From Symbiobacteriaceae bacterium (GTDB lineage Bacteria; Bacillota_E; Symbiobacteriia; Symbiobacteriales; Symbiobacteriaceae): a stretch of DNA of 6,315 nucleotides. The notes below the pieces were generated by a model. That model did not search any database and was not told the origin of the DNA. It saw only the letters and a program-made list of their open reading frames with translations. This document shows, in pieces, positions 1 to 5,789 of the stretch. The position numbers and the translations under genes were made by a program. Numbering within the stretch: position 1 is the first letter of the stretch; each line of letters starts with the position of its first letter. The stretch covers positions 1 to 6,315 of the forward strand of contig DAHVXO010000251.1 of the NCBI GenBank assembly GCA_027356675.1. Direction: 5' to 3'.

Positions 1-56
1 TCATGCAACTGGTTCGCCTGCTCTTCCTGCGGGGTATGGCTCGCCGGGACGACTAA
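1..56 (+). CDS. 3' end of upstream gene, probably YugP-type zinc metallopeptidase (partial)
   Basis: Only the last 17 codons are present, reading from base 3 and stopping at TAA 54-56. The visible tail is MQLVRLLFLRGMARRDD: a leucine-rich segment followed by a basic and acidic end. The codons are mostly G/C-ending, as in the genes downstream. From memory, the membrane-bound neutral zinc metallopeptidase family (YugP, Zn_peptidase_2) ends in a similar leucine-rich helix plus a short charged tail, and such a gene often lies just upstream of rsmB in Clostridia-type Firmicutes. The catalytic HExxH region lies outside the window, so the family call rests on a very short tail and on context. Another reading frame, from base 1 to 312, is also open here, but its composition is less gene-like. 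Confidence 0.4.
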   Translation, partial: MQLVRLLFLRGMARRDD

Positions 57-78
57 TTCCGTCTCAGCACATGAAAGG

Positions 79-100
79 CCGGTGGCATTTCTGCCACCGG
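79..100 (+). other. Perfect 9-bp stem-loop downstream of the upstream gene
   Basis: CCGGTGGCA (79-87) pairs perfectly with TGCCACCGG (92-100) around a TTTC tetraloop. It begins 23 bases after the TAA at 54-56, where a terminator or mRNA-stabilising hairpin is expected. No T-run follows (the next bases are GTGATCGATCG), so it is not a canonical intrinsic terminator. It may act as a 3' end stabiliser or as a weak or Rho-assisted stop. Confidence 0.5.
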
Positions 101-312
101 GTGATCGATCGAACATTCTTGCATTCCGGTTTTCTAATAGCGAGTGCAACCTAAATCCACCCCCTCGAGTCAACAGTAATGGTGGGCCGAGTGGACAGCG
201 CAATTCCATTCATGGTGGTTTGGGCGGCGGAGCCTTCTGGCTGACTGTGGTGATCAGTCTTGCCAGCGTATGGCTGACGCAGCGGCTTTCTAGCAAGTCG
301 TCCCGTGCATAG
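82..312 (+). CDS. Doubtful small ORF with one membrane-like segment
   Basis: This is an open frame of 76 codons from GTG 82 to TAG 310-312. I recognise no family. The N-terminal two thirds are rich in N, P, S and G and look non-coding. The C-terminal third has a glycine-rich turn, then AFWLTVVISLASVWLTQRL (about residues 50-68), which would suit a single transmembrane helix, and a basic tail. In favour: the stop lies 20 bases before a good terminator, and the last 25 codons are more gene-like. Against: the GTG sits inside the 79-100 stem, it has only a poor AAAGG just upstream, third-position G/C is weak, and the frame is open back to base 1, so the start is arbitrary. It may be a small membrane protein, a gene remnant or chance. 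Confidence 0.2.
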   Translation: MAFLPPGDRSNILAFRFSNSECNLNPPPRVNSNGGPSGQRNSIHGGLGGGAFWLTVVISLASVWLTQRLSSKSSRA

Positions 313-332
313 CGAGGCCGTCTGGAGAAATG

Positions 333-359
333 GGTCACCTGGCATGGGGTGACCTTTTT
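333..359 (+). terminator. Rho-independent terminator before rsmB operon
   Basis: GGTCACC (333-339) pairs with GGTGACC (348-354) over an 8-base loop, with five T's directly after the stem (355-359) and further T's near 362-366. This is a classical intrinsic terminator for + strand transcription. It would end transcripts from the upstream gene or from any small gene ending at 312, insulating the rsmB operon. Its presence argues against an rsmB start upstream of it. Confidence 0.75.
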
Positions 360-440
360 CGTTATTCTGCGTCTTGGTGGGATGTATCCGGCTTTATGCG
401 AATACTACGCGGTCAGCACAGCCGAAGGCGTCGCAAACAT

Positions 441-469
441 TTGCCCACCGCCGCGCTAAGCGGTACACT
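441..469 (+). promoter_or_regulatory. Candidate sigma-A promoter for the rsmB operon
   Basis: The -35 candidate TTGCCC (441-446) matches four of six positions of TTGACA. The -10 candidate TACACT (464-469) matches four of six of TATAAT. The spacer is exactly 17 bases. Initiation would fall near 476, giving a leader of roughly 28 bases ending in the rsmB Shine-Dalgarno. It lies downstream of the terminator and upstream of the first gene, as expected for an operon promoter. The matches are moderate, so another site in 360-440 cannot be excluded. Confidence 0.4.
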
Positions 470-488
470 AAGAGATAGACTTTCGACC

Positions 489-493
489 GGAGG
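489..493 (+). promoter_or_regulatory. Ribosome-binding site fixing the rsmB start
   Basis: GGAGG lies 10 bases before ATG 504. The frame is open back to an ATG at 330, but that start has no comparable site and lies against the terminator. This Shine-Dalgarno and the conserved beginning of the NusB-like domain both favour ATG 504. Confidence 0.75.
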
Positions 494-503
494 CGAGCCG
501 CAC

Positions 504-1874
504 ATGCCCCGACCCGACCAGACCCCTGCCAATTCCGGCCGTGAGGTGGCCCTACGGGCCCTGCGCGACGTTGACGTCAAGGCGGCGTACGCAAACCTCG
601 CCCTTGACGCCCATCTTACCAAGAGCGGACTGAGCGGCCGCGACCGCGGCCTGGCCACCGAACTAGCCTACGGCGTCACACGGCGGCGGGGTACCCTCGA
701 TTGGGTCATTGGACAGGTCTCCTCCCGGCCCCTGGAGCAGACTGATCCATGGATCCGCAATGTCTTGCGGGAAGCCGTCTATCAGTTTCTCTTCATGGAC
801 CGCATCCCCGCCTCGGCCGCGGTTGATGAGGCGGTCAATCTCGCGCGCAAGTACGGCCACGAAGGCGTGGCCCGGTTCGTCAACGGCGTGCTCCGCAACC
901 TCTTGCGCAAACTGCCGACCCTGCCGTGGCCGGACCCGAGCGCTAACCCCGTGGTGGCCCTGGCCACCCGGCATTCCTACCCGCAATGGCTGGTGCGGGA
1001 GTGGACCGAGCGGTTCGGGATCAACGCGGCCGTCGAATTGATGGAAGCGGGCAACCGCGTCCCGCCCCTGACCATCCGGGCGAACCGGCTCAAGGCTACC
1101 CGGGAAGCGGTGGCGGAGGCCCTGACTGCCGAGACCGTGACCACCGAGCCGACCCGCTTCTCCCCCCAGGGGCTCGTCGTCCATGAACTCACCTCGTCCG
1201 CCTTCCTCGACCGGCTCAAGGCGCTGAAGGCCGGCCTCTTCACCGTACAGGACGAGTCCTCCATGCTAGTCGCCCCGGCGCTGGACCCCCAGCCCGGCTG
1301 GACCGTCATCGACATGGCGGCGGCCCCCGGCGGCAAGTCCACCCACCTGGCGGAGCTCATGGGCAACAATGGCCGGGTCATCGCCGTCGACATCCACCCG
1401 CACAAGGTAGACCTGATCATGGGCAACGCGAAGCGCCTCGGCGCCACCATCGTCGAGGGGCTCTGTGCGGATGCCCGGGAGGTCGGCAAGTCCCTGACCG
1501 GTCGGGCGGACGCAGTCCTCTGCGATGTGCCCTGCTCCGGCCTCGGCACCCTCGCCCGCCGCCCCGACGCCCGCTGGCGCAAGACCGCCGGCGACTCAGC
1601 CGCCCTGGTTCCGATCCAACGGGCCATCCTGGAGAGCGCCGCGCTCGCACTCAAACCGGGCGGGGTGCTGGTCTACAGCACATGTACCCTCCAGCCCGCC
1701 GAGAATGAGGAGATGGTGGCGGCCTTCCTGCAGGACCACCCCGACTTCCACGCGGACGATCTTGCCCCTCACCTGCCCGCAGGACTGGATCCCGCGGGGG
1801 CCTATCTGCACCTCTACCCGCATATCCACGGGACGGATGGGTTCTTTATCGCCCGTCTGAAACGGGAACCCTGA
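504..1874 (+). CDS. rsmB: 16S rRNA (cytosine-967-C5) methyltransferase RsmB
   Basis: RsmB transfers a methyl group from S-adenosylmethionine to C5 of cytosine 967 (E. coli numbering) of 16S rRNA, acting in the cytoplasm on small-subunit rRNA. The protein is 456 residues, normal for the family. Residues about 10-140 form the NusB-like helical RNA-binding domain, starting at REVALRALRDVD. After a linker comes the Rossmann methyltransferase domain, about 240-455. Visible motifs are the SAM-binding DMAAAPGGKST (270-280), the acidic VD at 295-296, motif IV DVPCSGLG (341-348, with Cys344) and motif VI STCT (392-395), where Cys394 is the expected nucleophile; NEE (401-403) follows. The two-cysteine arrangement is the hallmark of m5C RNA methyltransferases. 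The NusB-like domain separates it from shorter relatives such as RsmF. ATG 504 is chosen because of the GGAGG at 489-493. It is the first gene of the operon, with a 93-base gap to rlmN. Confidence 0.95.
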   Translation: MPRPDQTPANSGREVALRALRDVDVKAAYANLALDAHLTKSGLSGRDRGLATELAYGVTRRRGTLDWVIGQVSSRPLEQTDPWIRNVLREAVYQFLFMDRIPASAAVDEAVNLARKYGHEGVARFVNGVLRNLLRKLPTLPWPDPSANPVVALATRHSYPQWLVREWTERFGINAAVELMEAGNRVPPLTIRANRLKATREAVAEALTAETVTTEPTRFSPQGLVVHELTSSAFLDRLKALKAGLFTVQDESSMLVAPALDPQPGWTVIDMAAAPGGKSTHLAELMGNNGRVIAVDIHPHKVDLIMGNAKRLGATIVEGLCADAREVGKSLTGRADAVLCDVPCSGLGTLARRPDARWRKTAGDSAALVPIQRAILESAALALKPGGVLVYSTCTLQPAENEEMVAAFLQDHPDFHADDLAPHLPAGLDPAGAYLHLYPHIHGTDGFFIARLKREP

Positions 1875-1950
1875 AACGAGAGAGGAAAGCAGCGCCCGGG
1901 GCGAGAATTTATACCGCTGGCTCTGCGCCACGCCCTGTCTGGCGCTCGTT
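1875..1950 (+). other. rsmB-rlmN spacer with competing inverted repeats
   Basis: The 93-base spacer (1875-1967) holds several pairings that exclude one another. AACGAG (1875-1880) is complementary to CTCGTT (1945-1950), closing the whole segment. AGCGCC (1891-1896) can pair with GGCGCT (1941-1946). GCGCCA (1925-1930) can instead pair with TGGCGC (1940-1945) over a 9-base loop. A small local hairpin CGCC/GGCG lies at 1893-1903. The structured part stops 6 bases before the rlmN ribosome-binding site, GAGGG within 1957-1962. No T-run follows any stem, so this is not a terminator. Short GC pairings are common by chance in such DNA, so a regulatory role is only possible. Confidence 0.3.
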
Positions 1951-1967
1951 CAAGAAAGAGGGATCGC

Positions 1968-3092
1968 ATGACGCTGGAATCCAGCTACACGCCGCTGCGC
2001 CTGGCAGACCCGGAACTCCTCTTCGCCGCCATGGGCAAGCGCCCGCTCGTCGGCATGACGGTGGACGAAATGGCGGCCTTCCTGGGGGAGCTCGGTGAGC
2101 CGCGCTTTCGCGCCAAGCAGCTCTTCCAGTGGGTCTACGCCAAGGGCGTCAAGCAATTCAGCGAGATGACCAACCTCTCGCTCGCCCTGCGCACCAAGCT
2201 CGAACAGAAGGCCATGCTGGTCCTCCTGGAGCCGGAGACCGAGCAGCACGCCGATCCGACGGAGACCACCAAGTATCTCTTCCGCCTGGCCGATGGCCAG
2301 AAGGTCGAGTCGGTGCTCTTGCGGCACGACTATGGCAATGCGGTCTGCGTCACCACGCAGGTGGGCTGCCGCATGGGTTGCACCTTCTGTGCCTCAACGT
2401 TCGGCGGATTGGTCCGCAACCTGACCGCCGGCGAGATCGTCGACCAGATCATCATGGCGGGCCGGGACCTGCCCGCAGGTCAGCGAGTTGGCCATGTGGT
2501 GCTGATGGGCTCCGGCGAGCCCATGGAGAATTATGAGGCCGTGCTGAAGGCCATCCGGCTCATGCACGCGGCGGACGGGCTGAACATCGGCTACCGGCAT
2601 ATCACCATCTCCACCTCCGGCCTCGTGCCGGGGATCAAGCAGCTGGCGGCTGAAGGCCTGCCCATCACACTGGCCGTTTCGCTCCACGCCCCGAACGACG
2701 ACCTGCGGACGCAACTGATGCCCGTTGCCCGCATGTGGTCGTTGACGGAGGTGCTGGAGGCTGCGCGGGAGTATGGGGAGCAGACCGGGCGCCGCGTCAC
2801 CTACGAGTACATCCTGATCGCGGACCTCAACGACAACCCGGAGCATGCGTATGAACTGGGACGGCTCCTCAAGGGTTCGCTGGCCCACGTCAACCTGATT
2901 CCGATGAACCCTGTAGCCGAGCGTCCCCAGTACCGCCGTCCCGCCCAGAGTCGAGTGAACGCCTTCCGCGACCTGCTCGAGCAATCCGGCATCACTGCGA
3001 CGATCCGCCGGGAAATGGGCGGGGACATTGACGCTGCATGTGGGCAATTGCGCAACCGCGTTGCCCGTCAGCGCGGCGCTGCGAGGAGTTGA
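1968..3092 (+). CDS. rlmN: Dual-specificity rRNA/tRNA adenine-C2 methyltransferase RlmN
   Basis: RlmN is a cytoplasmic radical-SAM enzyme that methylates C2 of A2503 in 23S rRNA, at the peptidyl-transferase centre and exit tunnel, and of A37 in some tRNAs. The protein is 374 residues, near the usual length. An N-terminal helical RNA-recognition domain (about 25-95, with FRAKQLFQWVYAKGV at 47-61) precedes the radical-SAM barrel. The 4Fe-4S motif is CRMGCTFC (Cys134, Cys138, Cys141). Cys127, seven residues before it, matches E. coli Cys118. The SAM-binding stretch is GSGEPMENYE (181-190). Cys358 near the C-terminus matches the methyl-carrying Cys355 of E. coli. NLIPMNPV (309-316) is a further family signature. 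ATG 1968 follows AGAGGG with a 5-base gap; ATG 2031 or 2055 could also serve, as the first 25 residues are poorly conserved. The related resistance enzyme Cfr shares the fold, but the location in this housekeeping operon makes RlmN the right call. Confidence 0.95.
   Translation: MTLESSYTPLRLADPELLFAAMGKRPLVGMTVDEMAAFLGELGEPRFRAKQLFQWVYAKGVKQFSEMTNLSLALRTKLEQKAMLVLLEPETEQHADPTETTKYLFRLADGQKVESVLLRHDYGNAVCVTTQVGCRMGCTFCASTFGGLVRNLTAGEIVDQIIMAGRDLPAGQRVGHVVLMGSGEPMENYEAVLKAIRLMHAADGLNIGYRHITISTSGLVPGIKQLAAEGLPITLAVSLHAPNDDLRTQLMPVARMWSLTEVLEAAREYGEQTGRRVTYEYILIADLNDNPEHAYELGRLLKGSLAHVNLIPMNPVAERPQYRRPAQSRVNAFRDLLEQSGITATIRREMGGDIDAACGQLRNRVARQRGAARS
3083..3088 (+). promoter_or_regulatory. Ribosome-binding site fixing the GTG start of prpC
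   Basis: GAGGAG lies 9 bases before GTG 3098 and inside the last codons of rlmN. An in-frame ATG at 3038 and TTG at 3089 are alternatives. The first would add 20 residues overlapping rlmN with no family likeness, and the second abuts the Shine-Dalgarno with no spacing. From GTG 3098 the protein begins MRLAISHRSDPGLVR, as PP2C phosphatases of this family do. The layout suggests translational coupling to rlmN. Confidence 0.75.
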
Positions 3093-3097
3093 GCCAG

Positions 3098-3844
3098 GTG
3101 AGGCTAGCGATCAGCCACCGCTCCGATCCCGGACTCGTGCGCACCAGCAATCAGGACGCCTTTTCCGTCGACATCCTCGACCCGCGCCAGAATGCGGCGC
3201 TGTTGGTCGTGGCCGACGGCATGGGCGGATACGAGGGGGGCGAAGTCGCCTCCCGTATTGCCGTGGAGACCGTGCGGGTTCGTGTGCAGGGCAATGCGGC
3301 CAACTGGGCGGAGAAGGGCTGGCTTGGCGAGGGCCTGGCGGAGGCCATCCACCAGGCCAACCAGGCGATCTTGCAGGCGCAGACCGAGCAGCCGGAGCTG
3401 GGAAACATGGGCTCGACCCTGACTGCTGCCCTCGTCTGGGGCGAGCGGATCTATCTCGGCCACATCGGCGATAGCCGCGCCTTCCTGGTCGGCAAGGAGA
3501 ACGCCTGGCAGATCACCACCGACCACAACGTGGCGGGGGAACTGTTTCAGAGCGGTCATCTCACGGCGGACCATGCGCCCGTTCCTCCCCAGCGCCACGT
3601 GCTTACGCGGGCGCTGGGAGTCGGCGCGATGCTGGTCGTTGAGCGCCATGAGGTCGTGTGGCAGAAGAGCGACCTGCTGGTCCTCAATACCGATGGCCTC
3701 ACGAACCTGGTCCGCATTCCCGAGGTCCAGGCGCTGGCCCAGGAAGTGGACTTCATCGAACTGGCAGACCGCCTCGTCGCTCTGGCGAACGAGCGTGGTG
3801 GACACGATAATATCACGGTGCTCCTCGCCCGCTGGGAGGGATAG
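3098..3844 (+). CDS. prpC: PP2C-family Ser/Thr phosphatase (PrpC/Stp), partner of PrkC
   Basis: This cytosolic metal-dependent (PPM/PP2C) phosphatase removes phosphate from Ser/Thr residues of PrkC and its substrates. With the GTG start it has 248 residues, typical of stand-alone bacterial PP2C enzymes. Signatures in order: the phosphate-binding Arg15 in VRTSNQDAF (14-22, with Asp20), VVADGMGGYEGG (37-48, metal ligand Asp40), GSTLTAAL (105-112), GHIGDSRAF (121-129, Asp125), TDHN (141-144), NTDGLTNLV (197-205, Asp199) and GGHDNITVLL (234-243, Asp237). All expected metal-site aspartates are present, so it should be active. The fifth motif reads NTDG, where many relatives have CSDG; the metal ligand is unaffected. 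The gene starts 5 bases after the rlmN stop and ends 6 bases before prkC, the standard phosphatase-kinase pairing. No signal peptide or membrane segment is seen. Confidence 0.95.
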   Translation: MRLAISHRSDPGLVRTSNQDAFSVDILDPRQNAALLVVADGMGGYEGGEVASRIAVETVRVRVQGNAANWAEKGWLGEGLAEAIHQANQAILQAQTEQPELGNMGSTLTAALVWGERIYLGHIGDSRAFLVGKENAWQITTDHNVAGELFQSGHLTADHAPVPPQRHVLTRALGVGAMLVVERHEVVWQKSDLLVLNTDGLTNLVRIPEVQALAQEVDFIELADRLVALANERGGHDNITVLLARWEG

Positions 3845-3850
3845 CCGCGC

Positions 3851-5764
3851 ATGATTGGCAGGGTGCTGGGTAAGCGTTATAGAATTGGTGAGCGGCTGGG
3901 CGGCGGCGGCATGGCCGTAGTCTACCGCGGCGAGGACCTGGAACTGGGCCGGCCGGTCGCGGTCAAGATTTTGCGCGGCCAGTTCGGTGGCGATGAGGAC
4001 TTCGTCCGGCGCTTCCGCCGCGAGGCGCAGAACGCCGCCAGCCTTTCGCACCCCAACGTGGTGCAGATCTTTGATGTAGGGCAGGAGGAGGACCTCTACT
4101 ACATCGTCCTGGAACTGGTGGAAGGCAAGAGCCTCAAGGAAGTGATTCAGGCGCAGGGGCCGCTGCCCGTGGGCGAGGCCGCCCGCATCGGTATGGAGAT
4201 CCTCTCGGCCCTGGCCCACGCCCATCAGAACCGAATCGTCCACCGGGACGTCAAGCCCCACAACATCCTGATTTCGGTGAATGGGAAGGTCAAGGTCACC
4301 GACTTTGGCATCGCGCGCGCCACCAACACGGACACCGTGACGCATACCGGCTCGATCATGGGCTCGGCCCACTATTTCTCGCCGGAGCAGGCCAACGGCC
4401 AGCCCACGGGCGAGAAGTCCGATATCTACTCCATGGGCATCGTGCTCTTCGAGATGGTGACGGGCACGGTGCCGTTCCAGGGCGAGAGCCCCATCACCGT
4501 GGCGCTCAAGCACGTCCGGGAGCGGGTCATCCCGCCGTCGCGACTGAACGCCGAAGTCCCCGTGGAGATGGATGAGATCGTGCTGCGGGCGCTCATGAAG
4601 GACCCCGCACACCGCTACGACTCCGCCGATGATATGCGCCTGGCCCTGCAGCGCTTCGCCGAAGCGCACGCCGCCGGACTGACCCACATGAACTCCGGCG
4701 ACTTCCCCACCATGGATCTGCGGGCGCTGAGGACCCGCAAGGTCCGGCCGGACATTCCGTCGGTGGACGAGCCTGATGATGATGAGGGCGGACCCCGGCA
4801 GGGACGGGTCAGGCAGGCCTACCGCCGCCGGACCTCCCCCTGGGTCTGGATCGGCATCGTCGCCGCCGTGGTGGTCCTCGGCATCGGGGCGGCCGCCTGG
4901 ACGCTGATCGCCTACCTGGATGTGCCCATTGTCGACGTGCCGGACGTCACCAACCTGACCCTGCCGGAGGCGAAACGCAGGCTCAGCGATGCAAAGCTGA
5001 ACTCCGAGGTGCGCAACCTGCTTTACAGCAACGACGTGCCGACAGAGCAGGTGATCAAGACCGATCCGCCTGCCCGGACGCCGGTCAAGGAAGGCAAGCT
5101 GATCTACCTGGACATCTCCAAGGGGCCGGAGAAGCAGCGACTGCCTGACGTGCGCGGATTCTCGTTGGATGAGGCCAGGCTCCGGTTGGAAAACGCGGGC
5201 TTCACCCCGGGCGACACCCGCTATCGCTCGGCTCCGGAGGTTGAAAAGGATATCGTTGTGGATATGGTACCACCGGCTGGCACTGACGCCCTGCCGAAGG
5301 CCCGGGTTGACTTGATCGTGAGTCAAGGCCCGCTCCGGGTCCCGCCCCTGGTGGGCAAGAGCCTGGTGGAGGCCCGCCAGCTGCTCCGGGATGCTCAGCT
5401 GGTGGAAGGCAAGATCGAGAATCGAGCCGATCTGCTGCGGCCTCTGGGTATCGTGCTGGCCACTCGGCCTGAGCCGGGCACGCGGATCACACCAGGGCAG
5501 ACCGTGGACCTGGTCATCTCCCAGGGCGCCAACGCCGGGAAGCCGTTCACGAAGACCGTCACCATCCCGACGGATCCCGCCAAGTTCTACGATGTGCAGA
5601 TCGTCATGGTCGACACCGTCGGCGGCGTCTCCAACGAGCAGACTCTCTTCGAGGGCCGGGTTCAGGGTGGCAAGACTGTCACCGTGCAGGGCCAGTTCTT
5701 CGGCTCTGCATCCCTGCGGGTGAACGTCGACGGCAAGGAACAGGGGTCCATCCCGCTGCCGTAG
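3851..5764 (+). CDS. prkC: PASTA-domain Ser/Thr protein kinase PrkC
   Basis: PrkC is a membrane kinase that senses muropeptides or lipid II outside the cell and phosphorylates cytosolic proteins, controlling cell-wall turnover, translation factors and, in spore formers, germination. The 637 residues divide into a kinase domain (about 10-270), an acidic then basic juxtamembrane linker (270-330), one transmembrane helix (331-356), three PASTA repeats (357-561) and a C-terminal beta-rich domain (562-637). The kinase looks complete: glycine loop LGGGGMAVVY (16-25), Lys39, Glu58, HRDVKPHN (131-138, catalytic Asp133), DFG (151-153), a Thr-rich activation loop (Thr158-Thr166) and SPEQ (177-180). ATG 3851 follows GGGAGGG (3834-3840) at 10 bases; the site lies inside the end of prpC. 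Juxtamembrane Thr/Ser residues may be autophosphorylated, by analogy with B. subtilis PrkC. Confidence 0.96.
   Translation: MIGRVLGKRYRIGERLGGGGMAVVYRGEDLELGRPVAVKILRGQFGGDEDFVRRFRREAQNAASLSHPNVVQIFDVGQEEDLYYIVLELVEGKSLKEVIQAQGPLPVGEAARIGMEILSALAHAHQNRIVHRDVKPHNILISVNGKVKVTDFGIARATNTDTVTHTGSIMGSAHYFSPEQANGQPTGEKSDIYSMGIVLFEMVTGTVPFQGESPITVALKHVRERVIPPSRLNAEVPVEMDEIVLRALMKDPAHRYDSADDMRLALQRFAEAHAAGLTHMNSGDFPTMDLRALRTRKVRPDIPSVDEPDDDEGGPRQGRVRQAYRRRTSPWVWIGIVAAVVVLGIGAAAWTLIAYLDVPIVDVPDVTNLTLPEAKRRLSDAKLNSEVRNLLYSNDVPTEQVIKTDPPARTPVKEGKLIYLDISKGPEKQRLPDVRGFSLDEARLRLENAGFTPGDTRYRSAPEVEKDIVVDMVPPAGTDALPKARVDLIVSQGPLRVPPLVGKSLVEARQLLRDAQLVEGKIENRADLLRPLGIVLATRPEPGTRITPGQTVDLVISQGANAGKPFTKTVTIPTDPAKFYDVQIVMVDTVGGVSNEQTLFEGRVQGGKTVTVQGQFFGSASLRVNVDGKEQGSIPLP
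4919..5533 (+). repeat. Three tandem PASTA repeats encoded in prkC
   Basis: Three consecutive units of about 67-71 residues follow the membrane helix: residues 357-427, 428-494 and 495-561. Each opens with a V/LPD or VPP motif and a short helix (LPEAKRRL, LDEARLRL, LVEARQLL), then a D/M/R-x-P-x-G/A-type turn (TDPPART, MVPPAGT, RPEPGTR) and a closing V-x-L-x-(I/V)-S-x-G strand. PASTA domains bind peptidoglycan fragments and beta-lactams. The repeats are diverged at sequence level, so this is a protein repeat and not a DNA repeat prone to recombination. Three is the number in B. subtilis PrkC. Confidence 0.9.
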
Positions 5765-5774
5765 CGGTGGCCCC
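5743..5774 (+). other. Stem-loop over the prkC stop codon, abutting the rsgA RBS
   Basis: Three helix segments stack into one hairpin: GGGG (5743-5746) with CCCC (5771-5774), CCA (5748-5750) with TGG (5768-5770), and CCGCT (5753-5757) with AGCGG (5763-5767). The loop is GCCGT, with T5747 and TC 5751-5752 bulged. That gives 12 GC-rich pairs. The prkC stop TAG (5762-5764) lies in the loop and distal stem, and the rsgA Shine-Dalgarno begins immediately after. No T-run follows, so it should not terminate. Ribosomes finishing prkC would unfold it, so it could tie rsgA translation to prkC or mark a processing site. Confidence 0.45.
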
Positions 5775-5776
5775 GG

Positions 5777-5783
5777 AAGGAGG
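5777..5783 (+). promoter_or_regulatory. Strong ribosome-binding site fixing the GTG start of rsgA
   Basis: AAGGAGG, close to the full anti-Shine-Dalgarno complement, lies 6 bases before GTG 5790. It is the best-matching ribosome-binding site in the window. It supports GTG 5790 as the rsgA start and independent loading of ribosomes on this gene. Confidence 0.85.
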
Positions 5784-5789
5784 CTCCCC

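Larger units (their letters stand above)
57..503. other. Long intergenic region between upstream gene and rsmB
   Basis: This 447-base gap separates the upstream gene from the rsmB operon. It is visibly less G+C-rich and less codon-structured than the flanking genes. In order it holds a perfect stem-loop (79-100), a doubtful small open frame (82-312), a Rho-independent terminator (333-359) and a candidate promoter (441-469), followed by the rsmB ribosome-binding site. I looked for T-box, SAM, c-di-GMP and SRP RNA signatures and saw none. No tRNA, CRISPR repeat or insertion-sequence end is visible. Confidence 0.7.

Noticed and set aside
151..345. A 64-codon minus-strand frame in the gap before rsmB
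   Set aside because: It has no ribosome-binding site, runs across the terminator stem and has low-complexity polar composition with no recognisable domain.
330..503. An N-terminal extension of RsmB by 58 residues from ATG 330
   Set aside because: The extension would run through the terminator and promoter candidate and has no ribosome-binding site. It is Arg-rich without family likeness. ATG 504 has GGAGG at the right distance.
57..503. Riboswitch, T-box or small structured RNA upstream of rsmB
   Set aside because: No T-box (GGTGG-ACC-type) sequence, SAM, c-di-GMP, tRNA-like or SRP core signature was seen. The two hairpins are simple stem-loops, one of them a terminator.
1879..1915. Shine-Dalgarno-like GAGAGAGGAA after the rsmB stop and a TATACC -10-like box
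   Set aside because: No start codon lies at a useful distance after the purine run, and no -35 match lies 16-18 bases upstream of 1910, so neither supports a gene or promoter.
3069..3081. Palindrome CAGCGC-G-GCGCTG at the end of rlmN
   Set aside because: As RNA it yields only a 4-bp stem with a 5-base loop, and it lies inside Ala/Arg codons where such GC patterns arise by chance.
1968..3092. Cfr-type antibiotic resistance methyltransferase in place of RlmN
   Set aside because: The fold and cysteine pattern are shared, but the gene sits in the housekeeping rsmB-rlmN-prpC-prkC-rsgA order, matches its neighbours in codon use and shows no mobile-element context.
3038..3097. An N-terminal extension of PrpC from ATG 3038
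   Set aside because: It overlaps rlmN by 55 bases, lacks a ribosome-binding site and adds residues absent from the family. GTG 3098 starts at the conserved PP2C N-terminus behind GAGGAG.
3104..5326. A 740-codon open frame on the minus strand opposite prpC and prkC
   Set aside because: Long antisense frames are normal opposite GC-rich genes. Its translation is H, D, G and R-rich with no motif, while the + strand carries two complete, motif-perfect enzymes.
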